A DNA stretch of 64,000 bases. Origin: an uncultured Eubacteriales bacterium. GTDB taxonomy: Bacteria > Bacillota > Clostridia > Oscillospirales > Oscillospiraceae. The stretch lies in the NCBI GenBank assembly GCA_900552015.1, contig URXY01000002.1, positions 21,006 to 85,005 on the forward strand. The letters are read 5' to 3'. The notes beneath the pieces are model-generated. The model was not told where the DNA came from. It worked only from the letters and a program-made list of their open reading frames with translations, and ran no database searches. Below are positions 1 through 8,557 of this stretch, piece by piece (positions within the stretch are counted from its first letter, which is position 1; every line of letters starts with the position of its first letter). The position numbers were made by a program, and so were the translations under genes.

Positions 1-112
1 TTTTTCCCGCGCAAAGGACATAAAAAAGAGAGGGAAAAGATCGAGTTCAGGATAAAATGTTAACCGCGCCATGCAGGGAAAAAGCCCACATAGCGCGGTC
101 ATTATGGTTTTT

Positions 113-646
113 TCACAGCGCGGTCCCTTTTTTCGGGACGAAAAGGCGACTCATATCCGCTCCTTCAAGCGTCAAGAGCTTCACCTTGCGCTCGATACCA
201 CCGGCGTAGCCGGTCAGGCTGCCGCTCGCACCGACGACGCGGTGGCACGGCACGATGACGGAAATGGGGTTATGCCCCACTGCACCGCCCACGGCCTGTG
301 CGGACAGATGTGCTCTTCCCTGCTGCGCGGCAAGGGCCGCAGCGATCTCACCGTAGGTCGTGGTCTCGCCATAGGGAATGCGCAGGAGCCGGTCCCACAC
401 AGCTTTTTGAAATTCCGAGCCCTGCGGATGGAGCGGCGGCAGAAAGTCCGGCGCTTCTCCGCTAAAATAACAGTCGAGCCAGCGTTTGGCTTCAGCCAAC
501 ACCGGCGTCTCGCGTTCGGTACAGTCTTTGGGAAGCGTGCGGGCAAAATACTTCTGTCCCTCAAACCACGCGCCGGTCAGGCCCACCTCATCGGCTGCGA
601 GCAGGAGCTCCCCGAGCGGAGCCGTATAGGTCTGTAAACAGGTCAT
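113..646 (-). CDS. ogt: Methylated-DNA--protein-cysteine S-methyltransferase
   Basis: This 177-residue protein repairs O6-methylguanine by moving the alkyl group to its own cysteine in a suicide reaction. The acceptor motif PCHRV is intact, with the cysteine at about residue 134. It is followed by the GxLxGYAGG loop typical of the family, and the helix-turn-helix stretch with QKAVW and PYGETTTYGEIA lies before it. Length is normal for the single-domain Ogt class without an Ada-type regulatory half. It starts 4 bases after the AlkA-like glycosylase gene, so the two probably form one alkylation-repair operon transcribed on the minus strand. Identification is firm. Confidence 0.95.
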   Translation of the reverse strand: MTCLQTYTAPLGELLLAADEVGLTGAWFEGQKYFARTLPKDCTERETPVLAEAKRWLDCYFSGEAPDFLPPLHPQGSEFQKAVWDRLLRIPYGETTTYGEIAAALAAQQGRAHLSAQAVGGAVGHNPISVIVPCHRVVGASGSLTGYAGGIERKVKLLTLEGADMSRLFVPKKGTAL

Positions 647-650
647 CGTT

Positions 651-1298
651 TTATCCCTTCACTTTCTTCTGCGGTGCGGGGTCGGTGAGCTCCGGTATCG
701 CGCCGCCGGACACCGCCCAGAGGTACAGGCTCGCCACGCTGCCGTAGGGGTGAAAGCGGCGGCGGTAGCGTGCAAAGCGTTCACGGTCGATCTCACGGTG
801 GCGGTAGACCATGCGCAGTCCGCGCCGGATGGCGAGATCGTCATAACTCAGAATATCGGGCCGCTGCATGCAGAAGAGCAGGATCATCTCCGCCGTCCAC
901 ACGCCGATGCCCTTGAGCGACGAGAGCGCGCGGATAGCATCCTCATCGTTCATATGCCAGACGGCATCAAGGTCAAACGCGCCGCTCCGGACCTTTTCGG
1001 CCAAGTCTGTGATATACTCCGCCTTGCGAAAGGTCATGCCGAGCGACTTAAGCGCGGGCACGCCCGCAGCGAGGACCGTCTCGGCGTTCACCTCGCCAAG
1101 CGTCTCGCGCAGCCGCCGCCAGATAGTCTCCTGCGCCTTGGTCGTGATCTGCTGGCCGACGATATGGTGGACGACAGAGGAAAAGAGGTCCGTATCCACC
1201 ACGCGCTCGACTCTGCCGACGCGGTCGATGATCGCCCCGAGGCGCTTATCCTTCTTTTTCAAATAAGAGAGCTCCGTCTCCCCGTAGGCAAAATACAT
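651..1298 (-). CDS. DNA-3-methyladenine glycosylase, AlkA-like (HhH-GPD)
   Basis: This 215-residue base-excision glycosylase is predicted to remove alkylated purines. The helix-hairpin-helix is visible as SLKGIGVWTAEMIL (about residues 127-140). It is followed by the GPD-type segment SYDDLAIRRG, whose Asp153/154 includes the catalytic aspartate. The N-terminal helical part (HHIVGQQITTKA) is the usual AlkA core. It lacks the N-terminal beta domain of Escherichia coli AlkA, as many Firmicute homologues do. It lies directly upstream of ogt, which supports a role in alkylation damage. The start is preceded by a purine-rich AGGGAGAAG site. Confidence 0.9.
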   Translation of the reverse strand: MYFAYGETELSYLKKKDKRLGAIIDRVGRVERVVDTDLFSSVVHHIVGQQITTKAQETIWRRLRETLGEVNAETVLAAGVPALKSLGMTFRKAEYITDLAEKVRSGAFDLDAVWHMNDEDAIRALSSLKGIGVWTAEMILLFCMQRPDILSYDDLAIRRGLRMVYRHREIDRERFARYRRRFHPYGSVASLYLWAVSGGAIPELTDPAPQKKVKG

Positions 1299-1342
1299 AT
1301 CTCGTCTTCTCCCTGCTATTTTTTAAATGAATGCCCCCTGCA

Positions 1343-2196
1343 TCACAGCACGATGGTATGCGGCCGTACTGCGGGGTCGTGGTTTGCAAGCGAAGCGACG
1401 CAGTTTTTATCGAGACTCTGCTCGCGTATCCACCGGAGCGACCTTTTCTGTTCGGTCCTGTCGTCGGCAATGCCGGAAAGGACGAGGTCTTCCCACGACT
1501 TTTTTGCATACCCGCCGTCGGCATAGAGCAGGACGAAACGCCCGTCACGCCCTGTGACCTTCAGCGCGCACTGTCCTTTTGCGTGGCCGGGGATATTGAC
1601 CATGACAAGGCTGCCGTCTCCGAAGACGTCATAAGACTTGCCCGCAGGGCCGTCGCTCCCGTTCCATCGAAAAGCTGCAAGCTTCGTTCCCCGCCACCAC
1701 TTCGCGCAGTAACGGATACGGTTCACGGGAGAACCGTTTTCTGCAAAGCGCAGCTCCTCCTCGGAAACGAGCAGCTTCTTCGCACCTGCGACCAGACTGA
1801 GACCATTCGCATGATCGCAGTCGAGATGCGAGAGCAGCACAAGGTCAAGGTCCTCCGGTGCGATGCCGAGCGCGGCAAGCTGTTCGTCGATGGCCTCACC
1901 TCTTCCGACAAGGCCCTGATTTGTGAGGTACAGCGGCAGTGAACCGAGCGAACCTATCTGCGCACGGCGGTCAAAAACGCCGCGCGGGCTCATCTCACGG
2001 TGCCAGCCGCAGTCGAAAAGCACCTTGCCGTGCTCCCCTTCGATAAGATAGGCCGAAACAGGCAGCCACAGCCGCTCGGACTTTTTGCGAATATGCCTGA
2101 GGCTTTGAGCGCACTGCAGTGTTCACCGCCGAACAGCAGTGCCGACGCAACGCACACTTCACCGGTGTGGAAAATGCGGATGGTGGTCTCCTGCAT
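1343..2196 (-). pseudogene. MBL-fold metallo-hydrolase, disrupted by one frameshift
   Basis: The gene reads as one metallo-beta-lactamase-fold hydrolase of about 283 residues only if one base is restored. The first part (MQETTIRIFHTGEV, from 2196 with a GGGAGGG ribosome site) is in one frame. From about 2085 the family sequence (ERLWLPVSAYLIEGEHG, then VLFDCGW) continues in the minus-one frame. The break falls at a run of five A in GCAAAAAGTCC; a sixth A would restore the frame. The metal motif SHLDCDHANG is intact, as is the later GHAKGQCAL histidine site. The substrate is unknown; similar proteins act as lactonase-like hydrolases. It may be a working gene with an assembly error rather than a true pseudogene. 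Confidence 0.75.
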
Positions 2197-2559
2197 ATCA
2201 ATGCCCTCCCTGTGTTAACTGTCGCAGGTCAACTATAGCATTCCGCCGTACAGAATGCAACCGGCCTGCACTTTTTGCTCCACCTATGAAAAAAGCGGTG
2301 CCGCAGCACCGCATGATCGATATCATCCCTCGCGTCCGAGTCTATCTGCGAATACAGCCCTCACCTCTGCATCCGGAGGCAGGCTGTCGCTGATACCGCG
2401 CAAGCAGTTAGTGTTGTCTAACTCAAGCCCTTTTGAAAAGCCGCCCAAGGCAGCTTTTCAATTTATCCTGCTGTCCCGCTTGCCGTCGGGATAGGTCGTT
2501 AGCAATCATTTCAATAATGAAATATCCTGAAACTGTCGAAATTTCAGGATATTTCATGG
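2197..2559. other. Intergenic region with no intact gene
   Basis: No open frame here has convincing family features. The stretch lies between the MBL gene start and a small transposase relic and contains the inverted repeat described separately at 2517-2557. Base composition becomes more AT-rich after about 2400, which fits imported, decayed DNA. Confidence 0.5.
2517..2557. repeat. Perfect 16-bp inverted repeat with 9-base loop
   Basis: The arms ATGAAATATCCTGAAA (2517-2532) and TTTCAGGATATTTCAT (2542-2557) are perfect reverse complements separated by CTGTCGAAA. There is no U-tract, so it is not a normal terminator. It sits just before an IS3-like transposase tail and may be the end of a mobile element or a small palindromic element. 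Function is unknown. Confidence 0.7.
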
Positions 2560-2571
2560 ACTGTGTTGATG

Positions 2572-2681
2572 AAAAAGATACCATTTTGAATGAGCGATAC
2601 AATACCAAACGACCGCATCGAACATTGAAAAATCTAACACCATGCCAGATGGAAGAAAACTTCAGCAAGAACGACAGCTGA
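2572..2681 (+). pseudogene. C-terminal relic of an IS3/rve-type transposase
   Basis: The plus-strand frame ending at 2681 encodes NERYNTKRPHRTLKNLTPCQ and a short tail. This is the pattern seen at the end of integrase-core (rve) transposases of IS3-like elements, where the catalytic domain closes with YNxxRPHxxLxxxTP. Nothing upstream in any frame supplies the DDE domain, so only about 35 residues remain. Together with nearby inverted repeats it marks an old insertion-sequence scar. Confidence 0.6.
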
Positions 2682-2814
2682 GACATCTGTGTTCGAACCA
2701 CCTTATCTTTTCGTTTTCTACCTCGATTTGAAAAGGTTTGAATTTGAGCGTCTCATATTCGCTTTGGTATAATGTCTTCAAAAACACTGTCATACCAAGG
2801 CCTTCGAGGTACAA

Positions 2815-2871
2815 AATGACCCTACTCAATCCGCAAGTCTCATCAACTTGTTCGAATTGAGTAGGGTCATT
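2815..2871. repeat. 16-bp inverted repeat with 25-base loop
   Basis: The arms AATGACCCTACTCAAT (2815-2830) and ATTGAGTAGGGTCATT (2856-2871) are perfect. The right arm runs directly into a 40-base stretch that recurs near 6125, so this hairpin sits at a recombination junction. No U-tract follows on either strand. It may be an element end or a transcription barrier. Confidence 0.65.
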
Positions 2872-2910
2872 CGACCGGCAGGAGTTCGACGACCTGAACG
2901 CGTTGGTATG
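2871..2910. repeat. About 40-bp direct repeat, copy 1 (copy 2 at 6125-6164)
   Basis: Both copies begin TCGACCGGCAGGAGTTCGA and end TTGGTAT, with about four mismatches between. At 6125 the sequence lies inside a short open frame of a mobile-element relic; here it is an orphan fragment. Homology stops at the same place (after TTGGTAT) in both copies, which suggests a shared breakpoint. Confidence 0.65.
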
Positions 2911-2916
2911 CGGATA

Positions 2917-2958
2917 GGAAAGATAGATGGAAACCGGTTGGTTTCCATCTATCTTTCC
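2917..2958 (-). terminator. Strong hairpin after the AI-2E permease gene
   Basis: A 19-bp perfect stem (2917-2935 with 2940-2958, loop GGTT) starts just after the stop of the minus-strand permease gene. No clear U-tract follows, so it may act as a 3'-end stabiliser or a weak terminator. Confidence 0.5.
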
Positions 2959-2959
2959 T

Positions 2960-4078
2960 TCACTTCTCAGATTTCATCTTCTCCCGTGCGGCGAGTCGGT
3001 GCTCGATATCGCCTTGCAGAAGCTGCGAGATCACCGCGGCCAGCGGGATAAAAAACACGATACCGATGATACCGAACAACTTTCCGCCGAGCAGTGCGGC
3101 CAGCAGTGTCCACAGCGGAGAAAGCCCCACGCTACCGCCGACCACATGCGGGTAGATGAACTGGTTTTCAACGAACTGCACCGTCTGGTAAACAAGGAAG
3201 CACAGTATCGCCTTCTCCGGCGCGGCCAGCAGCGTGAGCAGTACGCCGATCAGGCAGGATGCAAACGCGCCGATATACGGGATGAACGCGAATGCCGCTG
3301 TCAGCACAGCCGTCAGCGCTGCGTAGGGGATGCGGAAGACGGAAAACGCGAGAAAGATCAACGTGCCGAGGATCAGCACCTCGATGCACTGACCGGAGAA
3401 AAACTTTGCATAGGTGTCGTGCGTCAGCTTTGCGATGCGGCAGATACGGTCCGCCGTCCTTTCCCTGCAATAGGCGTACAGAAAGCCGCGGCTCTGCCTG
3501 CCGAGCTCCCGCCGCCCCAACAGCACATAGAACATGATCACGATCGCGAACACGGCGTTTACTGTGACAGATACCGTTGAGCTTGCCAGATCGACGACCG
3601 ACCCGATCACGGCCCCCGCGCCGGTGAAGAGCTTTTCCACTGCCGTCTTCCAGTCGAACGAGGACGCAAGTTTGGTCAGCTCCGTGGTGTCGACGCCGTA
3701 GCTGCTCAGCAGCGCCACCCAGTCGGGCCAGTTTTCCTTTACGAGTCCAGCGATGCTCCGGACCGATGCGGCCAGTTGCGGGATCGCCAGCACGCACAGC
3801 AGGAATACCAGCACCGCGACACAGAGCATCGTCAGTGTCAGGCTCAGGGCGTCGACCGTTTTTTCCTTCATCTTCGGGAAACGGGCCGTGAGCCGCCGCG
3901 CAATACCGAGCATCGGAACACTCAGCACGAACGCAAGCAGGAGACCCGAGACCACCGGCGACAGGATCCCTGCCAAAACGCGGAAAAAGTCCGCCACTTC
4001 ATTCAGGTTAGTCAGCGCGGCAAAAAGCGCCACGCCGAAAAAAATCAGAAGCATCTGCTGCTTGAGTTGTTTATTCAT
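2960..4078 (-). CDS. AI-2E family (PerM/YdbI-type) membrane transporter
   Basis: This 372-residue integral membrane protein has about eight hydrophobic segments. The family hallmarks are visible: the long soluble insert in the first half, the FIPYIGAFAS motif, the VQFVENQFIYPHVVGG stretch and the glycine-rich SPLWTLLAALLGGKLFG helix near the C-terminus. Members have been linked to autoinducer-2 export, sodium/proton exchange or lipid transport, so the substrate is not predicted. The start chosen is the ATG at 4078, preceded by GGAGAG. It overlaps the last codons of the CNNM gene by 8 bases, so the two are co-transcribed and probably translationally coupled. Confidence 0.85.
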   Translation of the reverse strand: MNKQLKQQMLLIFFGVALFAALTNLNEVADFFRVLAGILSPVVSGLLLAFVLSVPMLGIARRLTARFPKMKEKTVDALSLTLTMLCVAVLVFLLCVLAIPQLAASVRSIAGLVKENWPDWVALLSSYGVDTTELTKLASSFDWKTAVEKLFTGAGAVIGSVVDLASSTVSVTVNAVFAIVIMFYVLLGRRELGRQSRGFLYAYCRERTADRICRIAKLTHDTYAKFFSGQCIEVLILGTLIFLAFSVFRIPYAALTAVLTAAFAFIPYIGAFASCLIGVLLTLLAAPEKAILCFLVYQTVQFVENQFIYPHVVGGSVGLSPLWTLLAALLGGKLFGIIGIVFFIPLAAVISQLLQGDIEHRLAAREKMKSEK

Positions 4079-5351
4079 GGGCCATCTCTCCAATCAGCGC
4101 AGTCTCCACCTTTTCACCGGCGTGCGGCCGCTGTGTGACGCGCAGCTCCTCGATGCGGTGATGATCTACTTTGACAACAAGCACATCAAGATCATCGTAA
4201 GTAAAGCGGTCGCCGCTCTCCGGCACACCGCCGCAGCGCTCCATCACCCAGCCGCTGACCGACACCATCTCCGAGTCAGTCTTGAGGTGGAAGAAATCGG
4301 CAAAATCGTCAAAGTCCATCCCCGCATCCACAAGATAGGTGTGCTCCGCCATCTCGCGGATGGGGATATCCTCCTGCTCATGCTCGTCCCAGATCTCGCC
4401 CACCAGCTCTTCGAGGATATCCTCCATCGTGACAATGCCGCAGGTGCCGCCATATTCGTCCACCACAACGGCAACGTGCGTCTTGCCCTGCTGCATCTTT
4501 TTGAGCAGCAGGCTGATCGGCTCATTCTCCGGTACAAAGATGGCAGGTGAAAGCAGCTCGGCGATCGGCTTGTCGGTCACGCCGCAGCCAACGTAAAAGT
4601 CCTTGCGGTGGACGGTGCCGAGGATATGGTCGATGGAATCCTGGTAGACCAGCAGGCGGGAATACTTGGTATCGGTGAACAGCGCGGCAGCCTCCTCCCG
4701 GCTCGCCGTGACCGGCAGCGCCGCGAGGTCCACGCGATGGATCAGGATGTCCTTTGCCTGCTGCTCGGAAAATTCGATGGCGTTGCGCAGCAGCTCGCCC
4801 TCGCTTTTGTCGATGCTGCCGCCCTGCTGGACCTCGTCGACGAGCATCAGCAGCTCCTCCTGCGACATTTTGCTCTCGCTGTTCAGGCGGAACGCCTTCG
4901 CCAACAGTTTTTTCCAGAGGGAGAAGAGCAGATTGAGCGGCAGCAGCACCCAGATGAGTACCCGCAGGATGGGTGCTGAGAACATGGCAAAGCGCTCCGC
5001 GCAGTCCTTAGCGATGCTTTTGGGCGAAATTTCGCCGAAGATCAGCACCACCACCGTGACGACCACAGTGGAGATCGTCGCGCCCGCGTCGCCGTAATGG
5101 CGCACAAAGAGCACCGTGCCGATGGAGGCCGTCGCAATATTAACGATGTTGTTGCCGATCAAGATGGTAGAGAGCAGCCGGTCATACTGCTCCAAAAGCC
5201 GGCACGCAAGCGCAGCATTGGCATTGCCCTTCTCAGCAAGGGTCTTGAGCCGCGTAGTGCTGGCAGAGGAAAACGCGGTCTCTGTAGCGGAAAAGTAGGC
5301 GGAAAACAGCAAACACACCGCCATAGTAATGATACAAGTTGTCGTTGACAA
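4071..5351 (-). CDS. CNNM/CorC family transporter-associated protein (hemolysin-like)
   Basis: This 426-residue protein has the standard three parts. An N-terminal DUF21 membrane domain (about residues 1-190, with FSATETAFSSAS and IFGEISPKSIAK) is followed by a CBS pair (about 205-330, with SRLLVYQDS and VVVDEYGGTCGIVT) and a C-terminal CorC/HlyC domain. Family members are implicated in Mg2+ or Co2+ efflux and ion homeostasis. The start is taken as TTG at 5351, because AAAGGAGC lies 7-8 bases upstream of it. An ATG at 5417 in the same frame has no ribosome site. The hydrophobic segment starts a few residues after this TTG, as expected. Confidence 0.88.
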   Translation of the reverse strand: MSTTTCIITMAVCLLFSAYFSATETAFSSASTTRLKTLAEKGNANAALACRLLEQYDRLLSTILIGNNIVNIATASIGTVLFVRHYGDAGATISTVVVTVVVLIFGEISPKSIAKDCAERFAMFSAPILRVLIWVLLPLNLLFSLWKKLLAKAFRLNSESKMSQEELLMLVDEVQQGGSIDKSEGELLRNAIEFSEQQAKDILIHRVDLAALPVTASREEAAALFTDTKYSRLLVYQDSIDHILGTVHRKDFYVGCGVTDKPIAELLSPAIFVPENEPISLLLKKMQQGKTHVAVVVDEYGGTCGIVTMEDILEELVGEIWDEHEQEDIPIREMAEHTYLVDAGMDFDDFADFFHLKTDSEMVSVSGWVMERCGGVPESGDRFTYDDLDVLVVKVDHHRIEELRVTQRPHAGEKVETALIGEMAHE

Positions 5352-6091
5352 GATAAAAGCTCCTTTTCTGTCGTCTGTCTGAATCGTCAAAACTTCCAAA
5401 TAAGCGTAAAAAAGCACGTCCGCCCCGCTTCTTAGCAGCGCAGATATGCTTTCACAAACAGATGACAGATCAGGTGGCTACTGTGATAGTCACTGCCGTC
5501 GGTATCCATACGGGCACGCGTCCTCCTTCGTTTCAAATTGATGGTATTGTACCAGACGCTCCCAGTACCGTCAAGCAAAGAAACTGTTAAGAGACGGACC
5601 GGTTATTGCATTTGTTGTCATACACGGAATTACTTGGACAGTTGAACGCGCATCAACTCAATCTCCGTACCATCAGTGAGTATGAGGGTATACACGACTG
5701 ACTGCCCATCCTCCAAGATGAGATGACCGCATGGCTGTCAACCGGTCCCTCGTTTTATATCCTCGTTTTGCCAATCACGTTGTTCGCCGAGGAGCCGTAT
5801 ATCAAAGCCCGCCCCAACAAGGACATCGACAACGCATGCATGTTCCCGCGCTGCGGCGTGACACTGAACCTCCCTTGGCCCTGTGTGCGGTTAATATACC
5901 ACTGACCGGCTGAATTTAGAGACACAGACTCAACCAGAATCGTTCACCTTGCTGCGCATATTCTTCGCTGCTGAAAACAATAAGACCGTTCCCACTTTTA
6001 TCTCGAAAATATTTTGTCTTCTTTAAAAGAATCAGTAGCTTTCCGGCGCAAGGTGTGGTATGTGTTGTGGCTGCCAAAAGGAGGTGGCGCA
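5352..6091. other. Non-coding, decayed region before the element relic
   Basis: No recognisable gene occurs in these 740 bases. Short open frames near 5720-5910 show no family features. The stretch from about 5580 looks like decayed coding DNA. From 6028 it contains the 51-bp sequence that also precedes the integrase gene. Confidence 0.5.
6028..6078 (+). repeat. 51-bp direct repeat, copy 1 (copy 2 at 8491-8541)
   Basis: The two copies begin AGAATCAGTAGCTTTCCGG and differ at only two of 51 positions. Copy 2 is the leader of the integrase gene; copy 1 leads into a different small open frame at 6092. The duplication indicates recombination between two related integrative elements, or use of one conserved leader or attachment-related sequence. 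Confidence 0.8.
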
Positions 6092-6250
6092 ATGCAGGAC
6101 TACATGAAAGCGCTCCAAAAACAGTTCGACCGGCAGGAGTTCGATGACCTGCGCGCATTGGTATCAGCATTGCAATTGCATTTTTGTTCTATCGTTTACT
6201 CAGTATGCCCGTACACACATTTCATGTTTTCACGGCAGTTGGCACAGTGA
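6092..6250 (+). pseudogene. 5' fragment of a mobile-element gene
   Basis: The ATG at 6092 follows a good AGGAGG site. It opens a frame beginning MQDYMKALQKQFDRQEF and continuing DDLRALVSAL, which has the charged, helical look of small element-borne proteins. From about 6165 the sequence becomes AT-rich and the frame runs into unrelated DNA, where the alanine symporter fragment begins. The first about 25 codons are therefore all that remains. I do not recognise the family. Confidence 0.55.
6125..6164. repeat. About 40-bp direct repeat, copy 2 (copy 1 at 2871-2910)
   Basis: This matches 2871-2910 and ends at the same TTGGTAT point, beyond which both copies diverge. Here it forms codons 12-24 of the small open frame beginning at 6092. 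Confidence 0.65.
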
Positions 6251-6261
6251 TTCTACAGTTA

Positions 6262-6855
6262 CTGGTCACGTTGCAAGCCGCACCTCCGTTGTCTACTACG
6301 TTCTTGCTTTGGTTATCGTTATTTCCCTTGCTTTCATTGTATTTGGTGGTATTAAGCGTGTAACCAGATTTACTGATAAAATGGTACCTGTCATGGCAAT
6401 TGGTTATACGTTGATGGTACTGTTTTTAATCGCTGTAAACTTTAACAGAATTCCCGATTTCTTTGTTGCTGTTTTCAAAGGCGCTTTTACCCCAGATGCA
6501 ATTTTTGGCGGTATGTTTGGTGTTGCTTTGATTCAAGGTATTAAGCGAGGCCTTCTCTCCAATGAGGCTGGCATGGGAACTACCAGTATGGCCGCTGCTT
6601 CTGCAGACACCAAGCACCCTTGTGAACAGGGATTTGTTCAAGCTTTATCTGTATTTTTGGATACGTTCATTATCTGTAGTATGACTGGTTTTGTTATCAC
6701 AATGGGTGCTATTTGGGAAAATCCTATTTATGACTGGAGTACGATTAAATCATCCATCATAGATGTATTTGCTCAATCCATTGCCGTTCTAATGCCCGGA
6801 ACTGCTTTTGATGAATTTTCAATTATTTTCGGCTGTATGGCATATGCAGGAATGT
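6262..6855 (+). pseudogene. Alanine/glycine:cation symporter (AgcS) internal fragment
   Basis: About 195 codons match the second half of sodium:alanine symporters. Markers are FGGIKRVTRFTDK, the signature IKRGLLSNEAGMGTTSMAAAS, and the following membrane segments with LDTFIICSMTGFVI. Complete members have about 450-480 residues; the N-terminal half and the end are missing. The fragment is much more AT-rich than its neighbours. It is flanked on the left by the relic at 6092 and on the right, in the same frame, by a relaxase-like tail. It is a foreign piece captured in element debris and not a functional transporter. Confidence 0.8.
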
Positions 6856-7097
6856 TCATGGATCGAATCGACCGTGGAGAACAGCGTCCGCCTTCGGTCA
6901 TGCTGGTGGCCACACGGCTGCTCTACCACATGGGCAATATTTTCCGGGACAACGCCCCTGCTATGCCAACGGTCGGTGGCATCCAAATCGACCGCAAGCG
7001 GCTGGCGCAGCTGCGGCAAAAGCGCGTCGCCCTCGGTCACAAGCCGGACGATCATGAGTTGGAACAGCAGCAGGGATATACGATGCAGATCCGTTGA
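6856..7097 (+). pseudogene. C-terminal relic of a mobilisation/relaxase-type protein
   Basis: The frame fused to the symporter fragment ends with about 80 residues including LLYHMGNIFRDNAP, a GGIQIDRKRLAQL stretch and ALGHKPDDHE. This pattern is familiar from the C-termini of relaxase or mobilisation proteins of Clostridia integrative elements. GC content rises sharply at the junction near 6856. The catalytic relaxase domain is absent, so this is a remnant of the element's mobilisation module. Confidence 0.5.
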
Positions 7098-7192
7098 TCC
7101 TGCAAATGCAAAAGGTAACACAAATCATGTGTATGCTTTGTACTGCTGAAGTTGATAAGGCTTTTTCAAAAGCGCATTCTGTTGGAAACGGC

Positions 7193-8299
7193 TTATCCCA
7201 TCACAACGAACATGGCAGCCAGAAGAATCACCAGAAATGCAAAGCTGATCCCAGAAAAAAGAAAAAGGAACTGTTTTCCACCATTAGGAACGCGGCGCGT
7301 ATATTCCCGAAACGTAATGAGGCTTGCAAGAGACGCCACCAGCGTCCCTGCGCCGCCAACATTGACGCCGACCAGAAGCCCGCAGGCATCCTGCGTGAAG
7401 CGGCTGAGTAAAATGGCGGCAGGGACATTACTGATGATCTGGCAGGTAAGCGCGGAGACCAGCATGGTTCCGTGGGACAAAAGGCGGGCAAACAGTGCCT
7501 GGATAGGTTCCATCCGGGCAAGGTTGCCGGAAAAGGTGAAGAACGCGGCGAAAGTGGCCAACAATCCCCAATCTACAGTTTTCAGCGTATGCCGGTCCAA
7601 CAGCCAGAGTGCCAGAACAATGACCGTCAAACCAAGGACATAGGGTACCAGCCGCAGCACCATGGCAACGGCTAAACAGAATAGTCCACCATAGATAACG
7701 GCTCGGCATGAGTCTACCGTGACCTGTGCTTCCGGCACGGAAAGCTGTTCTTTTGGAAACACTAAGCAGCACAGGAGAATGAGAACAGTAGACAGGATGA
7801 ATGGCGGCAGCATTGCGGAAAAAAACATCTTTGCGGAAAGGTCGTAATAGCTGAAAAGATAGAGATTCTGCGGATTGCCGAAGGGCGTGATCATTCCGCA
7901 GAGATTGGCAGCGCAGTTTTGCAGAATGAACAGAAGCGCGGCGTGCTTTTCCTGACCGGTAGAGGAAAGCACAAACCAGCCAAGCGGCAGAAAGGTCAGC
8001 AAGGCGGTATCATTGGTCAGGAGCATAGAGCCGAACATGGTGATAACCACCAGCGCCGTACACACGCCCCGGACAGTGGAAAAGGTATGTACCATCCGCT
8101 GGGAAAGAGCGGAAAAGATATGCATATCCCGCAAAGCACCCACCACTGCCAGCACACAAAACAGGCAAGCAAGCGTCTTGAGGTCATAATAACCTAAGTA
8201 GTCCCTATCAGGCGGAACAAAAAATGCCGTTACAACTGCGGCCAGTAATGAAATGACCAGCATGGCATTGGCGCGGCACCAAGATTTGACCTTACTCAT
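7193..8299 (-). CDS. SLC13/ArsB-type (ion transporter superfamily) anion permease
   Basis: This 368-residue membrane protein has about ten hydrophobic helices. Superfamily motifs are present twice: TNDTALLTFLPL in the first half with ITPFGNPQNLYLF, and SNVPAAILLSR with NVGGAGTLVASLAS in the second half. These are the re-entrant hairpins of the SLC13/CitM/ArsB/NhaD group. The substrate cannot be told apart from sequence alone: dicarboxylate, arsenite or Na+/H+ are all possible. The start at 8299 is preceded by AAGGGG. It lies between element relics and the integrase on the opposite strand, so it is probable cargo of the integrative element. Confidence 0.8.
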   Translation of the reverse strand: MSKVKSWCRANAMLVISLLAAVVTAFFVPPDRDYLGYYDLKTLACLFCVLAVVGALRDMHIFSALSQRMVHTFSTVRGVCTALVVITMFGSMLLTNDTALLTFLPLGWFVLSSTGQEKHAALLFILQNCAANLCGMITPFGNPQNLYLFSYYDLSAKMFFSAMLPPFILSTVLILLCCLVFPKEQLSVPEAQVTVDSCRAVIYGGLFCLAVAMVLRLVPYVLGLTVIVLALWLLDRHTLKTVDWGLLATFAAFFTFSGNLARMEPIQALFARLLSHGTMLVSALTCQIISNVPAAILLSRFTQDACGLLVGVNVGGAGTLVASLASLITFREYTRRVPNGGKQFLFLFSGISFAFLVILLAAMFVVMG

Positions 8300-8490
8300 A
8301 AAAAGCCCCTTTGCGTGAAAAATGTAGAATTCTGTATGGACACTTCTGCGAAGAAGATAACACATTTTCAAATGATTTACAATGGCACTCCGTTGACCTA
8401 ACAAACGCTAAAGGCAGTTCAAAACTTGTGTACATTTTGCGCTGCTGGAATCAATAAAAGCATTTTTAAAAAAAATTCGATTTCTTTGGA
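8300..8490. other. Intergenic leader region between permease and integrase
   Basis: The two genes diverge from this AT-rich gap. I see no gene in it. A stretch at about 8428-8470 resembles, imperfectly, 7127-7170 just downstream of the permease gene, so the permease may lie between degenerate direct repeats. Confidence 0.4.
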
Positions 8491-8541
8491 AGAATCAGTA
8501 GCTTTCCGGCGCAAGGTGTGATATGTGTTGTGGCTACCAAA
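8491..8541 (+). repeat. 51-bp direct repeat, copy 2 (copy 1 at 6028-6078)
   Basis: This is the integrase leader copy. It ends 17 bases before the integrase ATG, just ahead of the AAAGGAGC ribosome site. Confidence 0.8.
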
Positions 8542-8557
8542 GAAAGGAGCGATGCTC

